A DNA stretch of 58,026 bases from Bacillota bacterium (GCA_023402845.1 JAEYFP010000060.1:1-58026), one strand, 5' to 3'. Shown: positions 44,698 to 54,322, counted from the stretch's first letter. Numbers and translations: made by a program. The notes: a model not told the origin generated them from the sequence alone.

Positions 44698-45372
44698 TTA
44701 CCGCTTCCTTCTGTCGCTGTCCTTCATGCCAAAATAATTCATGCCGATTACCATGAGAAAGGAGATACAGACGAGCACAAGTACATATTGATAGGCCAAC
44801 TCCATATCCCCCGCAGAAACAGCCGAATATACCGCAAGCGGGAGCGTCCTGGTTTCCCCGGAGATATTGCCGGCAATCATCGTCGTCGCTCCAAACTCTC
44901 CCAGTCCTCTCGCAAACGCAAGAATACCGCCGCTCAAAATACCCGGCAGGGCATTCGGCAGCAGTACGCGGCAAAAAATACACCATTCAGACATACCAAG
45001 CGTCCGACCGGCAAACAAAAGCTTTTCATCTACTTGCTCAAATGCTCCCCTTGCCGAACGATACATCAGCGGAAAAGAGATTACGACCGCCGCAATCACT
45101 GTCGCGCCCCACGAAAACGGAATTTTTACCGCAAATAGATCTACAAATAATTTTCCAATCGGTCTCTTTACTCCGAAAATATACAACAGGAAAAAGCCCG
45201 CCACAGTCGGCGGAAGGACAAGAGGCAGTGTGAACAGCCCGTCCATGAGCACTTTGAGACTTTTGCTTTTCATAAACACGACCCATTTTGCAGCCGCTAT
45301 CCCTAAAAAAAAGGTGATTATAATTGCACATAATGCCGTTTTTAAAGAAATTAAAATGGGTGAAAATTCCAT
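44698..45372 (-). CDS. modB: Molybdate ABC transporter permease
   Basis: The 224 residues have about five to six membrane segments and the ModB-type EAA loop with GRTLGMSEWCIFCRVLLPNAL, and FARGLGEFGATTMIAGN, the best-known ModB sequence. It lies 32 nt before modC and 21 nt after the XdhC gene on one strand. It forms the channel dimer of the importer. Confidence 0.92.
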   Translation of the reverse strand: MEFSPILISLKTALCAIIITFFLGIAAAKWVVFMKSKSLKVLMDGLFTLPLVLPPTVAGFFLLYIFGVKRPIGKLFVDLFAVKIPFSWGATVIAAVVISFPLMYRSARGAFEQVDEKLLFAGRTLGMSEWCIFCRVLLPNALPGILSGGILAFARGLGEFGATTMIAGNISGETRTLPLAVYSAVSAGDMELAYQYVLVLVCISFLMVIGMNYFGMKDSDRRKR

Positions 45373-45393
45373 CTGTTAATGTATCTCTCCCTT

Positions 45394-46359
45394 CTAAATG
45401 ACCTCTCGCAATTCCACTTCTATGATTCCTCCGCAGGCCATTCCTTCCTCCTCTGCTTCCTCCGGGAGCATGCGGACTTCTATCTTATCCTCGGTTTCCT
45501 CCGACAGCAAGCCGGTTTCCATGTTCTCCTTTTTACACCGGAGACTTCCTTTCTCTTCTTTGGCAGTTCCTGAAGCTGTCCGCCTGTGCAGGCGCTCAAG
45601 GGCCTCCCGTATAACCTCCGCCTCCATACAGCCGCCTCCGATCGTTCCGGCAATCCTGCCGTCTCCAAAGATCACCATGGCCGTTCCGACCGTACGCGGC
45701 GCAGACCCCTTCCGTGACGTTATAACAGCCAGAAGACGCGGCATATTGCCGGCTTCCATTGCCGCGGCCCTGATTTCCTCCGTCAGTACCATACCACTGT
45801 CATCCTGAGCTCTCCAAGACGTATTCCCGGCGCGAACTTGTATGATTTCCGCGATAATGGAAACTGCAATTTCTTCGGGCGTTTTTGCCTGAATCGCCAA
45901 GCCGATCGGGCAGTGCAGCGTATCCACCTCTTCCTGTGAAAAACCCTCTTCCAAAAGAAGTTTTCTCACGCGGGTCGACCTGCCCCTGCTGCCCATCATA
46001 CCGGTATAAGCATAAGATTTTTTTAAAATACTCCTCAGGCAATCCAGATCATAGCGATGCCCTCGCGTCACAACCACAAAATAAGTATGCAAAGAGCCCG
46101 CCTCTCCGGCAAGCGCCTCACAAAATGCCTCACAGATCACTTGATTACCTTCTGATACCCGAGCGGTGCCGGACCCGGTCCTCAAAAGAGCCCTTGCTTG
46201 ATCCGCAAAGGACGGCCTGTCCTCTATGACCGTAACGCAAAATCCAAGCATTAAACCGAGCCTGATTACAGCAAGAGACACATGCCCCGCTCCGCAAATA
46301 ATAAGCCGGTCCTGCTCCGTCTTTACTTCTTGTAATTCCTGCCGTGTAATCTTTCTCAT
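45394..46359 (-). CDS. XdhC-family protein with swapped domain order (YqeB-type)
   Basis: XdhC proteins insert or mature the molybdenum cofactor of xanthine dehydrogenase-type enzymes. In common XdhC the CoxI-like domain comes first and the Rossmann domain second. Here the Rossmann domain (1-150: ICGAGHVSLAVIRLGLMLGF, GSRGRSTRVRKLL) is first, and the CoxI-like part (about 200-321: SAPRTVGTAMV, GTIGGGCMEAEV, ACGGIIEVEL) is last, interrupted by a charged stretch of about 45 residues. This order is known in the selenium-dependent molybdenum hydroxylase clusters. It precedes modB. Confidence 0.88.
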   Translation of the reverse strand: MRKITRQELQEVKTEQDRLIICGAGHVSLAVIRLGLMLGFCVTVIEDRPSFADQARALLRTGSGTARVSEGNQVICEAFCEALAGEAGSLHTYFVVVTRGHRYDLDCLRSILKKSYAYTGMMGSRGRSTRVRKLLLEEGFSQEEVDTLHCPIGLAIQAKTPEEIAVSIIAEIIQVRAGNTSWRAQDDSGMVLTEEIRAAAMEAGNMPRLLAVITSRKGSAPRTVGTAMVIFGDGRIAGTIGGGCMEAEVIREALERLHRRTASGTAKEEKGSLRCKKENMETGLLSEETEDKIEVRMLPEEAEEEGMACGGIIEVELREVI

Positions 46360-46374
46360 TCAAAAACTTCCTTC

Positions 46375-47385
46375 CTACTTTCCGAACCCGCAGTTCGGAT
46401 ATGTGCAGACGGCACAGTTCAGGCAAAGGCCGCCCTCTCCCCAGGCTGCCAGTTCCTCTGCCGTAATCCGTTCATCTGCCATAATCTTTGGCAGGACCAA
46501 ATCAAAAATCGTCCGCTTCGCATACATGACACAACCCGGCAGCCCCATAATCGGAATACCATTTTCGTTATACGCGAGCAAGAACATCGCTCCCGGTAAT
46601 ACAGGCGCGCCGTAGCTTATTATCTGCGCGCCTGTATTTTTAATCGCCAGCGGAGTTCTGTCATCCGGATCTACGCTCATCCCTCCGGTGCATATGATCA
46701 AATCCGCACCCTGTGACAAAAATTCCCGGATCGCTTCCGTTATCATTTCATGATCATCAGGGCAAAGCTTCCTACCTATGATCCGTGCTTCGTATTCCGC
46801 AAGCTTTTCTTCAATAACCGGTGTGAATGCATCCTTAATTCGACCTTTATAAACCTCACTTCCAGTCGTAATAATTGCTGTTTTCATTTTTAAAAATGGT
46901 TTGATTTGAAAAATACCCGTGTAGGCTTTTGCCTCCTCCATTTTCTTTTTCTCAATCAAGAGCGGTATCACACGTGTACCCGCAATCTTATCGCCCGCTT
47001 TCACCGGGGTATCACCGTGCCTTGAAGCAATCATCATCTCACCAAGGCTGTTGACACTAAGCAAGTGTGCCCGGTCAATCTTCAGCAGTCCGTCACAATC
47101 GGCAATCAACTCGATCTTGCCTTCCTTCGGCTCCGTCGCGTGCATATTGCCCCCAATAGAAATATCTCGCAGGATTTTAGCGGCCTCATCCTCATGCAGC
47201 ATTGTCTCGTCCTGCTCCCAGACATACAGATTTTCCTTGCCGACCGAAAGCAGTATGGGAATATCCGCCTCGGTGACGATATGTCCCTTTCGAAATACGG
47301 CATCCTTTGTCACGCCTTTGACAATCTGTGTAATATCATGGCATAACACATGACCTGCTGCATTTTCAGTTTTTATCAGTTTCAT
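46375..47385 (-). CDS. Molybdopterin-binding (MoeA/MoaB-fold) protein with Cys-rich tail
   Basis: The 336 residues contain a MoCF-type molybdopterin-binding domain (about 165-300: TAIITTGSEVYKG, ICTGGMSVDPDD, GLPGCVMYAKRT) behind a MoeA-like N-terminal part. The last 20 residues have a CxxCxxCxxxxC motif (CLNCAVCTYPNC) that could bind metal. It probably handles molybdopterin for the hydroxylase system. It is 15 nt upstream of the XdhC gene. AAAGGA lies before the ATG. Confidence 0.88.
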   Translation of the reverse strand: MKLIKTENAAGHVLCHDITQIVKGVTKDAVFRKGHIVTEADIPILLSVGKENLYVWEQDETMLHEDEAAKILRDISIGGNMHATEPKEGKIELIADCDGLLKIDRAHLLSVNSLGEMMIASRHGDTPVKAGDKIAGTRVIPLLIEKKKMEEAKAYTGIFQIKPFLKMKTAIITTGSEVYKGRIKDAFTPVIEEKLAEYEARIIGRKLCPDDHEMITEAIREFLSQGADLIICTGGMSVDPDDRTPLAIKNTGAQIISYGAPVLPGAMFLLAYNENGIPIMGLPGCVMYAKRTIFDLVLPKIMADERITAEELAAWGEGGLCLNCAVCTYPNCGFGK

Positions 47386-47440
47386 CGGAATCCTTTCTTA
47401 TACCGGTTATTCAAAATCAATGGAACTCTGATTCTCATCA

Positions 47441-50431
47441 TTATCCGTACAAATATCCATACTGCTCATATACAGCCTGTATAAAAGCAGATATGTTCTC
47501 ATCAACGCCCTGCTCCTGTAAGGAGTCAAAGCCATCTGTCATAATTAATTGTCCGTTAAGCCGTACCTTCAGCGCGGAGGCTTTCGGATCTACGATCAGG
47601 AAGCCCTCGTTGCTGCTATTCTCAAAATCAGCTTCATTTGCAAACAATGTCAATTTATCCTTGTAAGGTGCACCGGTATATGGGCAAAACGTCTCACAGT
47701 TTCCGCATTCGTTGCAAAGCCGGTCGATATGAAGGATTTGCGGCATTGTAAAACCGGCTGCCCTGACAGAAACATTTGCCCTGTTCGGACAGACATCCGC
47801 ACAATTTCCGCATAGCTCTGCACAGTCCAGACAGCGTCCCCCGTCTGCATCTGCGGATGCGGCGCATAGACAGCCTCTCTTCGCCTGAAGCTCGTTCATC
47901 GGCCTTCCCGCTTTTCTATCCTTTGCAAAAACACCTCCGATAATAGCCTCCGCCATCTTCTTGGCATCCGCAATTGCTTCTACAACTGTCGAAGGCCCTT
48001 TCCGACCATCTCCGATCACATAAACCCCTGGGATATTACTTTCAAGCGTCGTTTCGTTCAGTACGGGCAACCCCTTTTCACTCAGCTCAATCCCCATTTT
48101 TTTATAAAAATCCGAGTCCACCTTTTCACCGATTGCCGCAATAACGATGTCTGCCGGGAGATCTTCCTCCTCATCCGTCATAACCGGCGACCTTCTGCCG
48201 GAAGCATCCGGTTCTCCAAGCTTCATCACCCTGCAGCGAAGCACGCCATCCGCAAAACGCTCCGGAGAAAGCAGCTCCCTAAATTCCACACCGTCCTCTA
48301 CGGCAAGCAGCAGCTCCTCCTCATCCGCAGGCATATACCGCTTTGTCCGGCGGTATACGAGAGACACCGTTTCCACTCCCTCCGTTCGGATCGCAGCCCG
48401 CGCCGCATCCATCGCCGTATTGCCGCCGCCGATTACGATGACATGTCTGCCGATATCCATTTTTCCTTCCGAAAGCTTGAAGTCCTCAAGGAAGGTGACG
48501 GCATTGACCGTAGCATTGCCTTGCAGATGCAGCTCACCCGCCTTTGACGCGCCTGTCGCCAGAATAATTTTCCGATATCCCTTCAGCATATCGAGAGAAG
48601 AGATGTGTGTCGCCCCTATAAATGTGACTCCCAGTTTTTTCATAAAGGCGACGTCCTTTTCCACAACGGCGCTCTCAATACGAAATTCAGGAATAATATA
48701 TCGAATCACTCCTCCGGGTTCATCCTTCTGACAGAACATCGTTACCGGAAAACCTGCCTTTGCAAGAAAATATGCCGCTGAGATTCCCGCCGGCCCGCCG
48801 CCGACAATCGCGATTTTTTCCGCTCTCTTTTCTGCCGTTTGGCTTAGTTCGGCAAGCACGCTCTCATATCCGTTTTCAGCCGCAAGCAGCTTCATCTGTC
48901 TGATCCTTACCGATTCCTCATAAAAGTTCCTTGTGCAGCTCCCCATGCAGGTATGGGAACAAATTGTGCCGGTCGTAAACGGCAGCGGATTTTTTTCCAT
49001 GATGACCTTCAAGGCTTCCGTATAGTTCTCCTGCTCCACGAGATGCAGATAGGCCGTAATATCCTGATGAATCGGGCAGGCCTCCTCGCACGGAGCCGCA
49101 AAGCATTCAAGCAGCGGCAGCTTTTGTTTCATTTTTTTATTTTCAAACGGCTTAATCGGCTTCCTGTAATGGGGATCCGCCTTTACCTCCTGCGCAAGCT
49201 TTTTCACAAGAGCCGTATCCACGCTTTCAAACCGCTCAAATTTCTTTTCTTCGAATTCATGGGCCAGCTGCGTAAAACGCGCGTAGCCGCCCGGCTTTAA
49301 TATCGTCGTCGCAACTGTAACCGGCCAGATGCCGGCCTCCACTATGTGCCCGATATTATGAATATCTGCCCCTCCCGAATAGGATATGCGCAGCTTTCCG
49401 CCAAATTCCTCGCTCAGCCTGGCTGCAAGCGAAATGGAAAGCGGATAAAGGGCACGGCCCGACATATACATCTCTTCGCCCGGAAGCTCACCTGCCTTAA
49501 TATCCACCGGAAACGTATTTGTCAGTTTGACTCCAAAGCTTACACCCTGTTCTTTGGCAAGTTCCATCAGGCGTTCCAGCATCGGTACCGCATCCTCATA
49601 CTGCAAATCGTCCTTGAAATGGAAATCGGTAAATGAAATATAATCGTAGCCCATTTCATCCAGCGTTTTTCTCGCAAACTCATAACCGAGCAGCGTCGGA
49701 TTGCATTTGATAAACGTATGCAGCTTCTTTTCGGTCAATAAATACGTTGCGATCCGCTCGATTTCCTGCGGCGGACAGCCATGCAGTGTGGAAAGCGTGA
49801 TCGACTTGCAGATATCAGCCGAAATTTGCTCGATATCCTCCTTTGTGACATAGGAAAACAGCTCCAAATGGTCCAGCGCATAATCTCTGCACTCTTTAAA
49901 AATCGCGGTATCGGAGGCATCTTTTAATCCCTCGATGAATTCATCAATTTTTTTCGTTTTAATTCCATCCAGGTCATAACCGACGCTCATATTAAAAATG
50001 AAGCCGTCCGACGCTCCAAGTCCGAACTCCTTTGACAGCAGCTTCATCAAAAACCACGCTTTGACATATTCCTCGAATGCCTGAGGCACAGTAAGCTCCG
50101 TAGACCATTCCACATTATAGCCCTCGTCATCCGCTTTGATGCACGGCTTGCTGACAGGAAGATCCTCACCGTCCAGCTTCTGGACCGTTTTCAGTTCAAA
50201 GAAACGGCTTCCCGCATAATAAGCGGCGATCAGATTCTGGGCCAGCTGCGTATGCGGTCCGGCCGCAGGGCCGAACGGCATTTCGAGATTTTCCCCAAAC
50301 AGTGTTAACACTCGCTCCTGTTTTGCGGCATAGGACTCGTGCAGGCCAAATACCGTGCCTTCCGTTTTCTTTTCTTCTAATATCCAATGCAGCAGCTGCG
50401 CAAAGGACAATGGCGTCATCCTGTCTCCCAT
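47441..50431 (-). CDS. ygfK: YgfK-like Fe-S flavoprotein (putative selenate reductase subunit)
   Basis: The 996 residues match YgfK of selenium/molybdenum hydroxylase clusters. Residues 1-420 are a dihydropyrimidine dehydrogenase-like barrel. Then comes a Cys-rich glutamate synthase small-subunit-type region (CEEACPIHQD, CSHTCMGSCTR), FAD and NAD(P) Rossmann folds (GGGPAGISAAYFLAKAG, VIGGGNTAMDAARAA) and a two-cluster end (CGNCADVCPNR, CNECGNCETFCPY). It probably moves electrons between NAD(P)H and the hydroxylase. The ATG at 50431 has GGGAGG; the longer frame starts with TTG. Confidence 0.92.
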   Translation of the reverse strand: MGDRMTPLSFAQLLHWILEEKKTEGTVFGLHESYAAKQERVLTLFGENLEMPFGPAAGPHTQLAQNLIAAYYAGSRFFELKTVQKLDGEDLPVSKPCIKADDEGYNVEWSTELTVPQAFEEYVKAWFLMKLLSKEFGLGASDGFIFNMSVGYDLDGIKTKKIDEFIEGLKDASDTAIFKECRDYALDHLELFSYVTKEDIEQISADICKSITLSTLHGCPPQEIERIATYLLTEKKLHTFIKCNPTLLGYEFARKTLDEMGYDYISFTDFHFKDDLQYEDAVPMLERLMELAKEQGVSFGVKLTNTFPVDIKAGELPGEEMYMSGRALYPLSISLAARLSEEFGGKLRISYSGGADIHNIGHIVEAGIWPVTVATTILKPGGYARFTQLAHEFEEKKFERFESVDTALVKKLAQEVKADPHYRKPIKPFENKKMKQKLPLLECFAAPCEEACPIHQDITAYLHLVEQENYTEALKVIMEKNPLPFTTGTICSHTCMGSCTRNFYEESVRIRQMKLLAAENGYESVLAELSQTAEKRAEKIAIVGGGPAGISAAYFLAKAGFPVTMFCQKDEPGGVIRYIIPEFRIESAVVEKDVAFMKKLGVTFIGATHISSLDMLKGYRKIILATGASKAGELHLQGNATVNAVTFLEDFKLSEGKMDIGRHVIVIGGGNTAMDAARAAIRTEGVETVSLVYRRTKRYMPADEEELLLAVEDGVEFRELLSPERFADGVLRCRVMKLGEPDASGRRSPVMTDEEEDLPADIVIAAIGEKVDSDFYKKMGIELSEKGLPVLNETTLESNIPGVYVIGDGRKGPSTVVEAIADAKKMAEAIIGGVFAKDRKAGRPMNELQAKRGCLCAASADADGGRCLDCAELCGNCADVCPNRANVSVRAAGFTMPQILHIDRLCNECGNCETFCPYTGAPYKDKLTLFANEADFENSSNEGFLIVDPKASALKVRLNGQLIMTDGFDSLQEQGVDENISAFIQAVYEQYGYLYG

Positions 50432-50458
50432 AATCAAATCCTCCCGTTTATTGTGATT

Positions 50459-51793
50459 TTAACGTGAATTAATTTTTTCCCAGAGCTTTGCCGACTCTTC
50501 CCGCACCCTTGACAGCGCCTCCTCCTCGTCAAGCTGTGTCAGCTTTCTGTCCTGCATCAGGACCTTTCCGTCCGCCACCGTCGTTACGACACTTCTTCCG
50601 CTCATGCCAAACAGCACATGTCCGTTCACATTCTCTGCCCCCATCGGGGTGAGCGGGATATAGTCTGTCACAATCACGTCTGCGGCCGCACCCTCCTTTA
50701 AAACACCGACGGGCTTTTTAAAATAGCGGCCTGCAATCTTTGCATTATTTTCAAACAGCATGACCGGAACTTCGCCCCATGCTGCATTCGCATCACACAA
50801 ATGATGTTTGTGAAGGATATTCGCCACCTTATAAGATTCCGTCATATCGTGCGTGTAACCGTCCGTTCCAAGTCCTGTTAAAATTCCCTTTGCAAAAATT
50901 TTCATTGTCGGCGGGCAGCCGCAGGCATTTCCCATATTGGATTCCGGGTTGTGCACGACGATCGTATCCGTTTCCTTCAGCACATCCATTTCATGGTCAT
51001 TGACATAGATACAATGCGCCGTAATTGTCTTTTCCCCTAAAATACCGTTGTCCATCAGCCGATCAACGATCCGCTTGCCGTATTGATGCAGGGAATCATA
51101 TAAATCCTCAATGCCCTCCGCCACATGAATATGATAACCGGCGCCCTCGGGCTTATGCTCCGCACAAAATGCCAGCGTCTCGTCCGACAGCGTGAAGGAA
51201 GCATGCAGTCCCATCATGCCCGCAATCATATCCGTATCGTCGTCAAGCGCGTGTTTGATAAAAGCTTCGTTTTCCAAAACGGCCTCCCGCATTTTCTCTT
51301 TTCCGTCCCTGTCCGACACCTCATAGCAAAGACAGCTTCTGATGCCGGTCATACGTGCGGCTTCCTCGATTTGAAACAGGCTGTCCCTGATCGAACCATA
51401 ACTCGCATGGTGGTCAAAAACAGTCGTGACTCCGTTTTTAATACAATCGATATAAGTCGCGACAGCGCTCTGCCTGATCTGTGCAAGCGTCAGGTTTCGA
51501 TCGATCGTCCACCACATGCCGTCCAAAATATCCAAAAAACCCTTGGGATCATAGCCCTTAATGGAAAGCCCGCGTGCCATTGCCGAATAAATATGCTCGT
51601 GTGTATTAATAAAGCCCGGCATAATGACACCGCCTTTGGCATCAATCAACTGGGCATCTTTGTATTCCTTCTTCAGCTCTTCAAAGCCTCCAACCTGTTT
51701 AATGGCATTGCCCTCTATGAGCACCGCTCCATTTTCTATAAAGGGATTTTCCCGATCCCGCGTCACAACCCTGCCATTACCGATTAACAGCAT
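50459..51793 (-). CDS. ssnA: SsnA-type amidohydrolase
   Basis: The 444 residues are a metal-dependent amidohydrolase with NTHEHIYSAM (metal His, near residue 65), HIHVAEG, HCIYVND and GLGTDGYTHDM. It is most similar to SsnA, a putative chlorohydrolase or deaminase of purine-type clusters. Substrates are likely heterocyclic amines such as guanine or 8-oxoguanine, but not proven. GAGAGGAGG precedes the ATG at 51793. It is the first gene of the cluster, divergent from the regulator at 52439. Confidence 0.9.
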   Translation of the reverse strand: MLLIGNGRVVTRDRENPFIENGAVLIEGNAIKQVGGFEELKKEYKDAQLIDAKGGVIMPGFINTHEHIYSAMARGLSIKGYDPKGFLDILDGMWWTIDRNLTLAQIRQSAVATYIDCIKNGVTTVFDHHASYGSIRDSLFQIEEAARMTGIRSCLCYEVSDRDGKEKMREAVLENEAFIKHALDDDTDMIAGMMGLHASFTLSDETLAFCAEHKPEGAGYHIHVAEGIEDLYDSLHQYGKRIVDRLMDNGILGEKTITAHCIYVNDHEMDVLKETDTIVVHNPESNMGNACGCPPTMKIFAKGILTGLGTDGYTHDMTESYKVANILHKHHLCDANAAWGEVPVMLFENNAKIAGRYFKKPVGVLKEGAAADVIVTDYIPLTPMGAENVNGHVLFGMSGRSVVTTVADGKVLMQDRKLTQLDEEEALSRVREESAKLWEKINSR

Positions 51794-51871
51794 TGTAATT
51801 CCTCCTCTCACACTCCAAACCTGTCTTCACATTTTCCAAAAAGTATTTCCGTTAATTGTCTGATTATTTTT

Positions 51872-51900
51872 AGTTTATCACGTATAATTTCTCAATACAA
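51872..51900 (-). promoter_or_regulatory. Possible promoter of the ssnA-ygfK cluster
   Basis: TTGTAT (51900-51895) and TAAACT (51877-51872) are 17 nt apart on the minus strand, 79 nt before ssnA. Confidence 0.45.
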
Positions 51901-51969
51901 TAACTTTTCCCACCAAAATCCTCAAACTCAGAAAAAAAATTTGCAGCTCTAATTATTTTTGTAAAATAT

Positions 51970-51997
51970 TTGTTTTTCTATTGTTTCGTGTTATAAT
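51970..51997 (+). promoter_or_regulatory. Promoter of the YheO/DauR-type regulator gene
   Basis: TTGTTT (51970-51975) and TATAAT (51992-51997) are 16 nt apart. The start of transcription would lie near 52005, so the repeat array at 52028-52420 would be in the leader RNA. Confidence 0.65.
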
Positions 51998-52027
51998 GTT
52001 CGAAAAGGGCAGAGTCATGCAAGGATG

Positions 52028-52420
52028 CAAACATATCACCACCATGCTTGCATGGTGGTGATATGTTTGTGTGTTTGCATGAGGAGCGAAGCGACCGAAA
52101 AAACGTAGTTTTTGAGGTGCTCTGCCACCTCCCCGCTCAACCGGGCATGCATGCTTTCCAATGCCGGGCTTGCATGGCAATCATTTGTTTGTGTGCTTGC
52201 ACGAGGAGCGAAGCGACCGAAAAAACGTAGTTTTTGAGGTGCTCTGCCACCTCCCCGCTCAACCGGGCCCGCATGCTTTCCAATGCCGGGTCTATATGGC
52301 AATCATTTGTTTGTGTGCTTGCATGAGGAGCGAAGCGACCGAAAAAACGAAGTTTTTGAGGTGCTCTGCCACCTCCCCGCTCAACCGAGCCCGCATGCTT
52401 TCCAATGCCGGGACTGCCAT
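52028..52420 (+). repeat. Three-unit array of hairpin repeats, 122-nt period
   Basis: Units start with GAGGAGCGAAGCGACCG at 52081, 52203 and 52325, a period of 122 nt, and are almost identical. Each has an A/T hairpin (AAAAACGTAGTTTTT in two units), GAGGTGCTCTGCCACCTC and a GC-rich block with CCGCTCAACCG. The array starts with a perfect 20-bp palindrome (52028-52047 with 52050-52069). Its end is followed by the ribosome site of the regulator gene. There are no variable spacers, so it is not CRISPR. Open frames inside it are repeat-derived. Confidence 0.9.
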
Positions 52421-52438
52421 TATTCGAAAGGATCATTT

Positions 52439-53089
52439 ATGGATACTCTCACCTACTTAAAACAGATTGCACACGGTCTTTCCTCTCAGTTCGGACAAAA
52501 CTGTGAGATTGTTATTCACGACCTGACCGTAAACAATCTGGAAAAATCAGTTGCGCATATTGAAAACGGCCATGTAACCGGCCGCCAGATCGGAGATGGT
52601 CCTTCTCATGTTGTTCTGGAGGCTCAGGGCAAGGATGCCGATACTCTGGCAGACCGCTGCGGCTACTTGACGCGGACAAAGGACGGACGTATTTTAAAAT
52701 CAAGCACGCTCTATATTCGCGGCGAAGACAATAAAATCAACTATATTTTCTCCGTTAATTATGATATTACCGGCCTGCTCGCCATAGACAACGCCGTGAA
52801 ATCACTTGTCACTACGGATGCGGACCAGGCTGACGGCAAGAAGGAACCGGAACGCATCACACAGAATGTCAATGATCTGCTTGACGATCTGATTGAACAG
52901 TCCGTCTCCTTAATCGGCAAACCCGTTGCGCTGATGAGCAAGGACGAAAAAGTGACTGCGATCCGCTTTTTAAATGACGCCGGTGCCTTCCTGATCACAA
53001 AATCCGGTGACAAGGTTTCCAAATATTTCGGAATATCTAAATATACACTGTACAGCTATATCGATGTGAATAATAACAAATCAAAATAA
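52439..53089 (+). CDS. YheO/DauR-type regulator (PAS-like sensor plus helix-turn-helix)
   Basis: The product (216 residues) has an N-terminal YheO-like PAS sensor (1-120: GQNCEIVIHDLTVN at about residue 20) and a C-terminal helix-turn-helix (about 170-212: KSGDKVSKYFGISKYTLYSY). Members of this family respond to D-amino acids or other small molecules; in these clusters they probably control the divergent ssnA-ygfK-mod unit. The ATG at 52439 has AAAGGA. An in-frame extension to 52283 would add 52 residues from the repeat array and has no ribosome site. Confidence 0.87.
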   Translation: MDTLTYLKQIAHGLSSQFGQNCEIVIHDLTVNNLEKSVAHIENGHVTGRQIGDGPSHVVLEAQGKDADTLADRCGYLTRTKDGRILKSSTLYIRGEDNKINYIFSVNYDITGLLAIDNAVKSLVTTDADQADGKKEPERITQNVNDLLDDLIEQSVSLIGKPVALMSKDEKVTAIRFLNDAGAFLITKSGDKVSKYFGISKYTLYSYIDVNNNKSK

Positions 53090-54049
53090 TGGGACTACAA
53101 ATTTTTTGATAAATTCTATTCGATCCTTAGCTCTTGGTACAAAAAGAGACGCCATTGAAATTACGATGTTTTTCTTAGTATTAACAAAGATAATGTTCCC
53201 TCCGTCTCCCATAGCCGCATAGCCGTCCTCATCGACCCACCATAAATATCCATACGGAAGATTGAGTTTTTCCCATCGGCTGTGTTCTTTTGTACTTTCA
53301 TCAATCCACCGTGCCGATACTACTTCTTTTTCGGCCCAACTTCCTTTGTTTAAGTACAGCTGCCCTATTTTTGCCATGTCTGCAGCGGTCAGGGTTAACC
53401 CCCAGCCCGCTGTATTGATTCCTTTTGGATCAGCAACCCAGCAGCTGATGTTTCTGGCTTTGTAAAATGCGAGCTGCTCCTCTTTACTAAGAAAAATCAA
53501 ATCAGTTTCAACAGCAATTCCCAATGGTGAAAATAAATATTCTGCTGCAAAATCATGCACAGACCGTCCTGTTGCATTTACAAGAATACCCGACAAAATA
53601 TCCGGTCCTATGAGAGGCATGTATCTGAATTTTCCTATTTGCCCCTTACCTCCCAATAAATCAAGAGAAGCCTTTACCCAGTCATTGCTTGTAAAATACT
53701 TTGTGTAGGGCGCAAACTTATATTTGTATGGAGCAGTCATTGTCAGCAGATTTTTTAGTGTAATATTCTGTATTGTTTTTTCTCCTCTTTTCACTGTATA
53801 GTCAGGAAAAAAATCTAATACCTTCTGGTTAACATCCTGAATGAACCCTCTGTCTACAGCAATCCCAATCAATATGGAAATGATACTTTTGGTTACTGAA
53901 TAAATATGAATTGGGCTGGCAGACGTACATTCGTTAAAATATTTTTCATACTGTATATCGCCATTTCTTAGAACAAGGATACCCGCAGTATTACTATAGT
54001 CCTCCTTTATTATTTTTTCCAGTTCTTTAATTTTTTCTTGATTTTTCAT
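53081..54049 (-). CDS. Serine hydrolase of the class C beta-lactamase family
   Basis: The 322 residues match the beta-lactamase/esterase family (COG1680): SxxK in IYSVTKSIIS (about residue 51) with the second motif region around YKYKFAPYTKYF and GYLWWVDEDGYAAMGDGG near the end. No signal peptide is present, so it is cytosolic. It may be an esterase or peptidase; resistance activity should not be assumed. AAAGGAGGG precedes the ATG. Its last 9 nt overlap the end of the regulator gene, convergent. Base composition is more AT-rich than upstream. Confidence 0.85.
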   Translation of the reverse strand: MKNQEKIKELEKIIKEDYSNTAGILVLRNGDIQYEKYFNECTSASPIHIYSVTKSIISILIGIAVDRGFIQDVNQKVLDFFPDYTVKRGEKTIQNITLKNLLTMTAPYKYKFAPYTKYFTSNDWVKASLDLLGGKGQIGKFRYMPLIGPDILSGILVNATGRSVHDFAAEYLFSPLGIAVETDLIFLSKEEQLAFYKARNISCWVADPKGINTAGWGLTLTAADMAKIGQLYLNKGSWAEKEVVSARWIDESTKEHSRWEKLNLPYGYLWWVDEDGYAAMGDGGNIIFVNTKKNIVISMASLFVPRAKDRIEFIKKFVVPLF

Positions 54050-54322
54050 GTAATTATCCCTCCTTTATTTACAGGGTAAATCCATTAAAAATCATTTTCA
54101 AGAACTTTTTTAAAAAATAATTTAAGTGTATATTAGGTGGTCTCAAATATTCTTGAGGTGTATGGCATTTTTGTGATTGTCTTAATATGCTATTTTATAA
54201 CCACCTTTGTCCTTTTCAGAAGAAATATAGAAAAATAGATGAGACAACGCTGAAGAGGATTGCATTGGAGAGCAGAAAATACTGTCCCATATTATTGCAT
54301 TTAAGTGCGCTGAGCTATCTCC

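Noticed and set aside
52036..52460. Open frames of about 60-100 codons on both strands through the 122-nt array
   Set aside because: Same reason: periodic peptides, no ribosome sites. One joins the regulator frame, but the regulator has its own start with an AAAGGA site at 52439.
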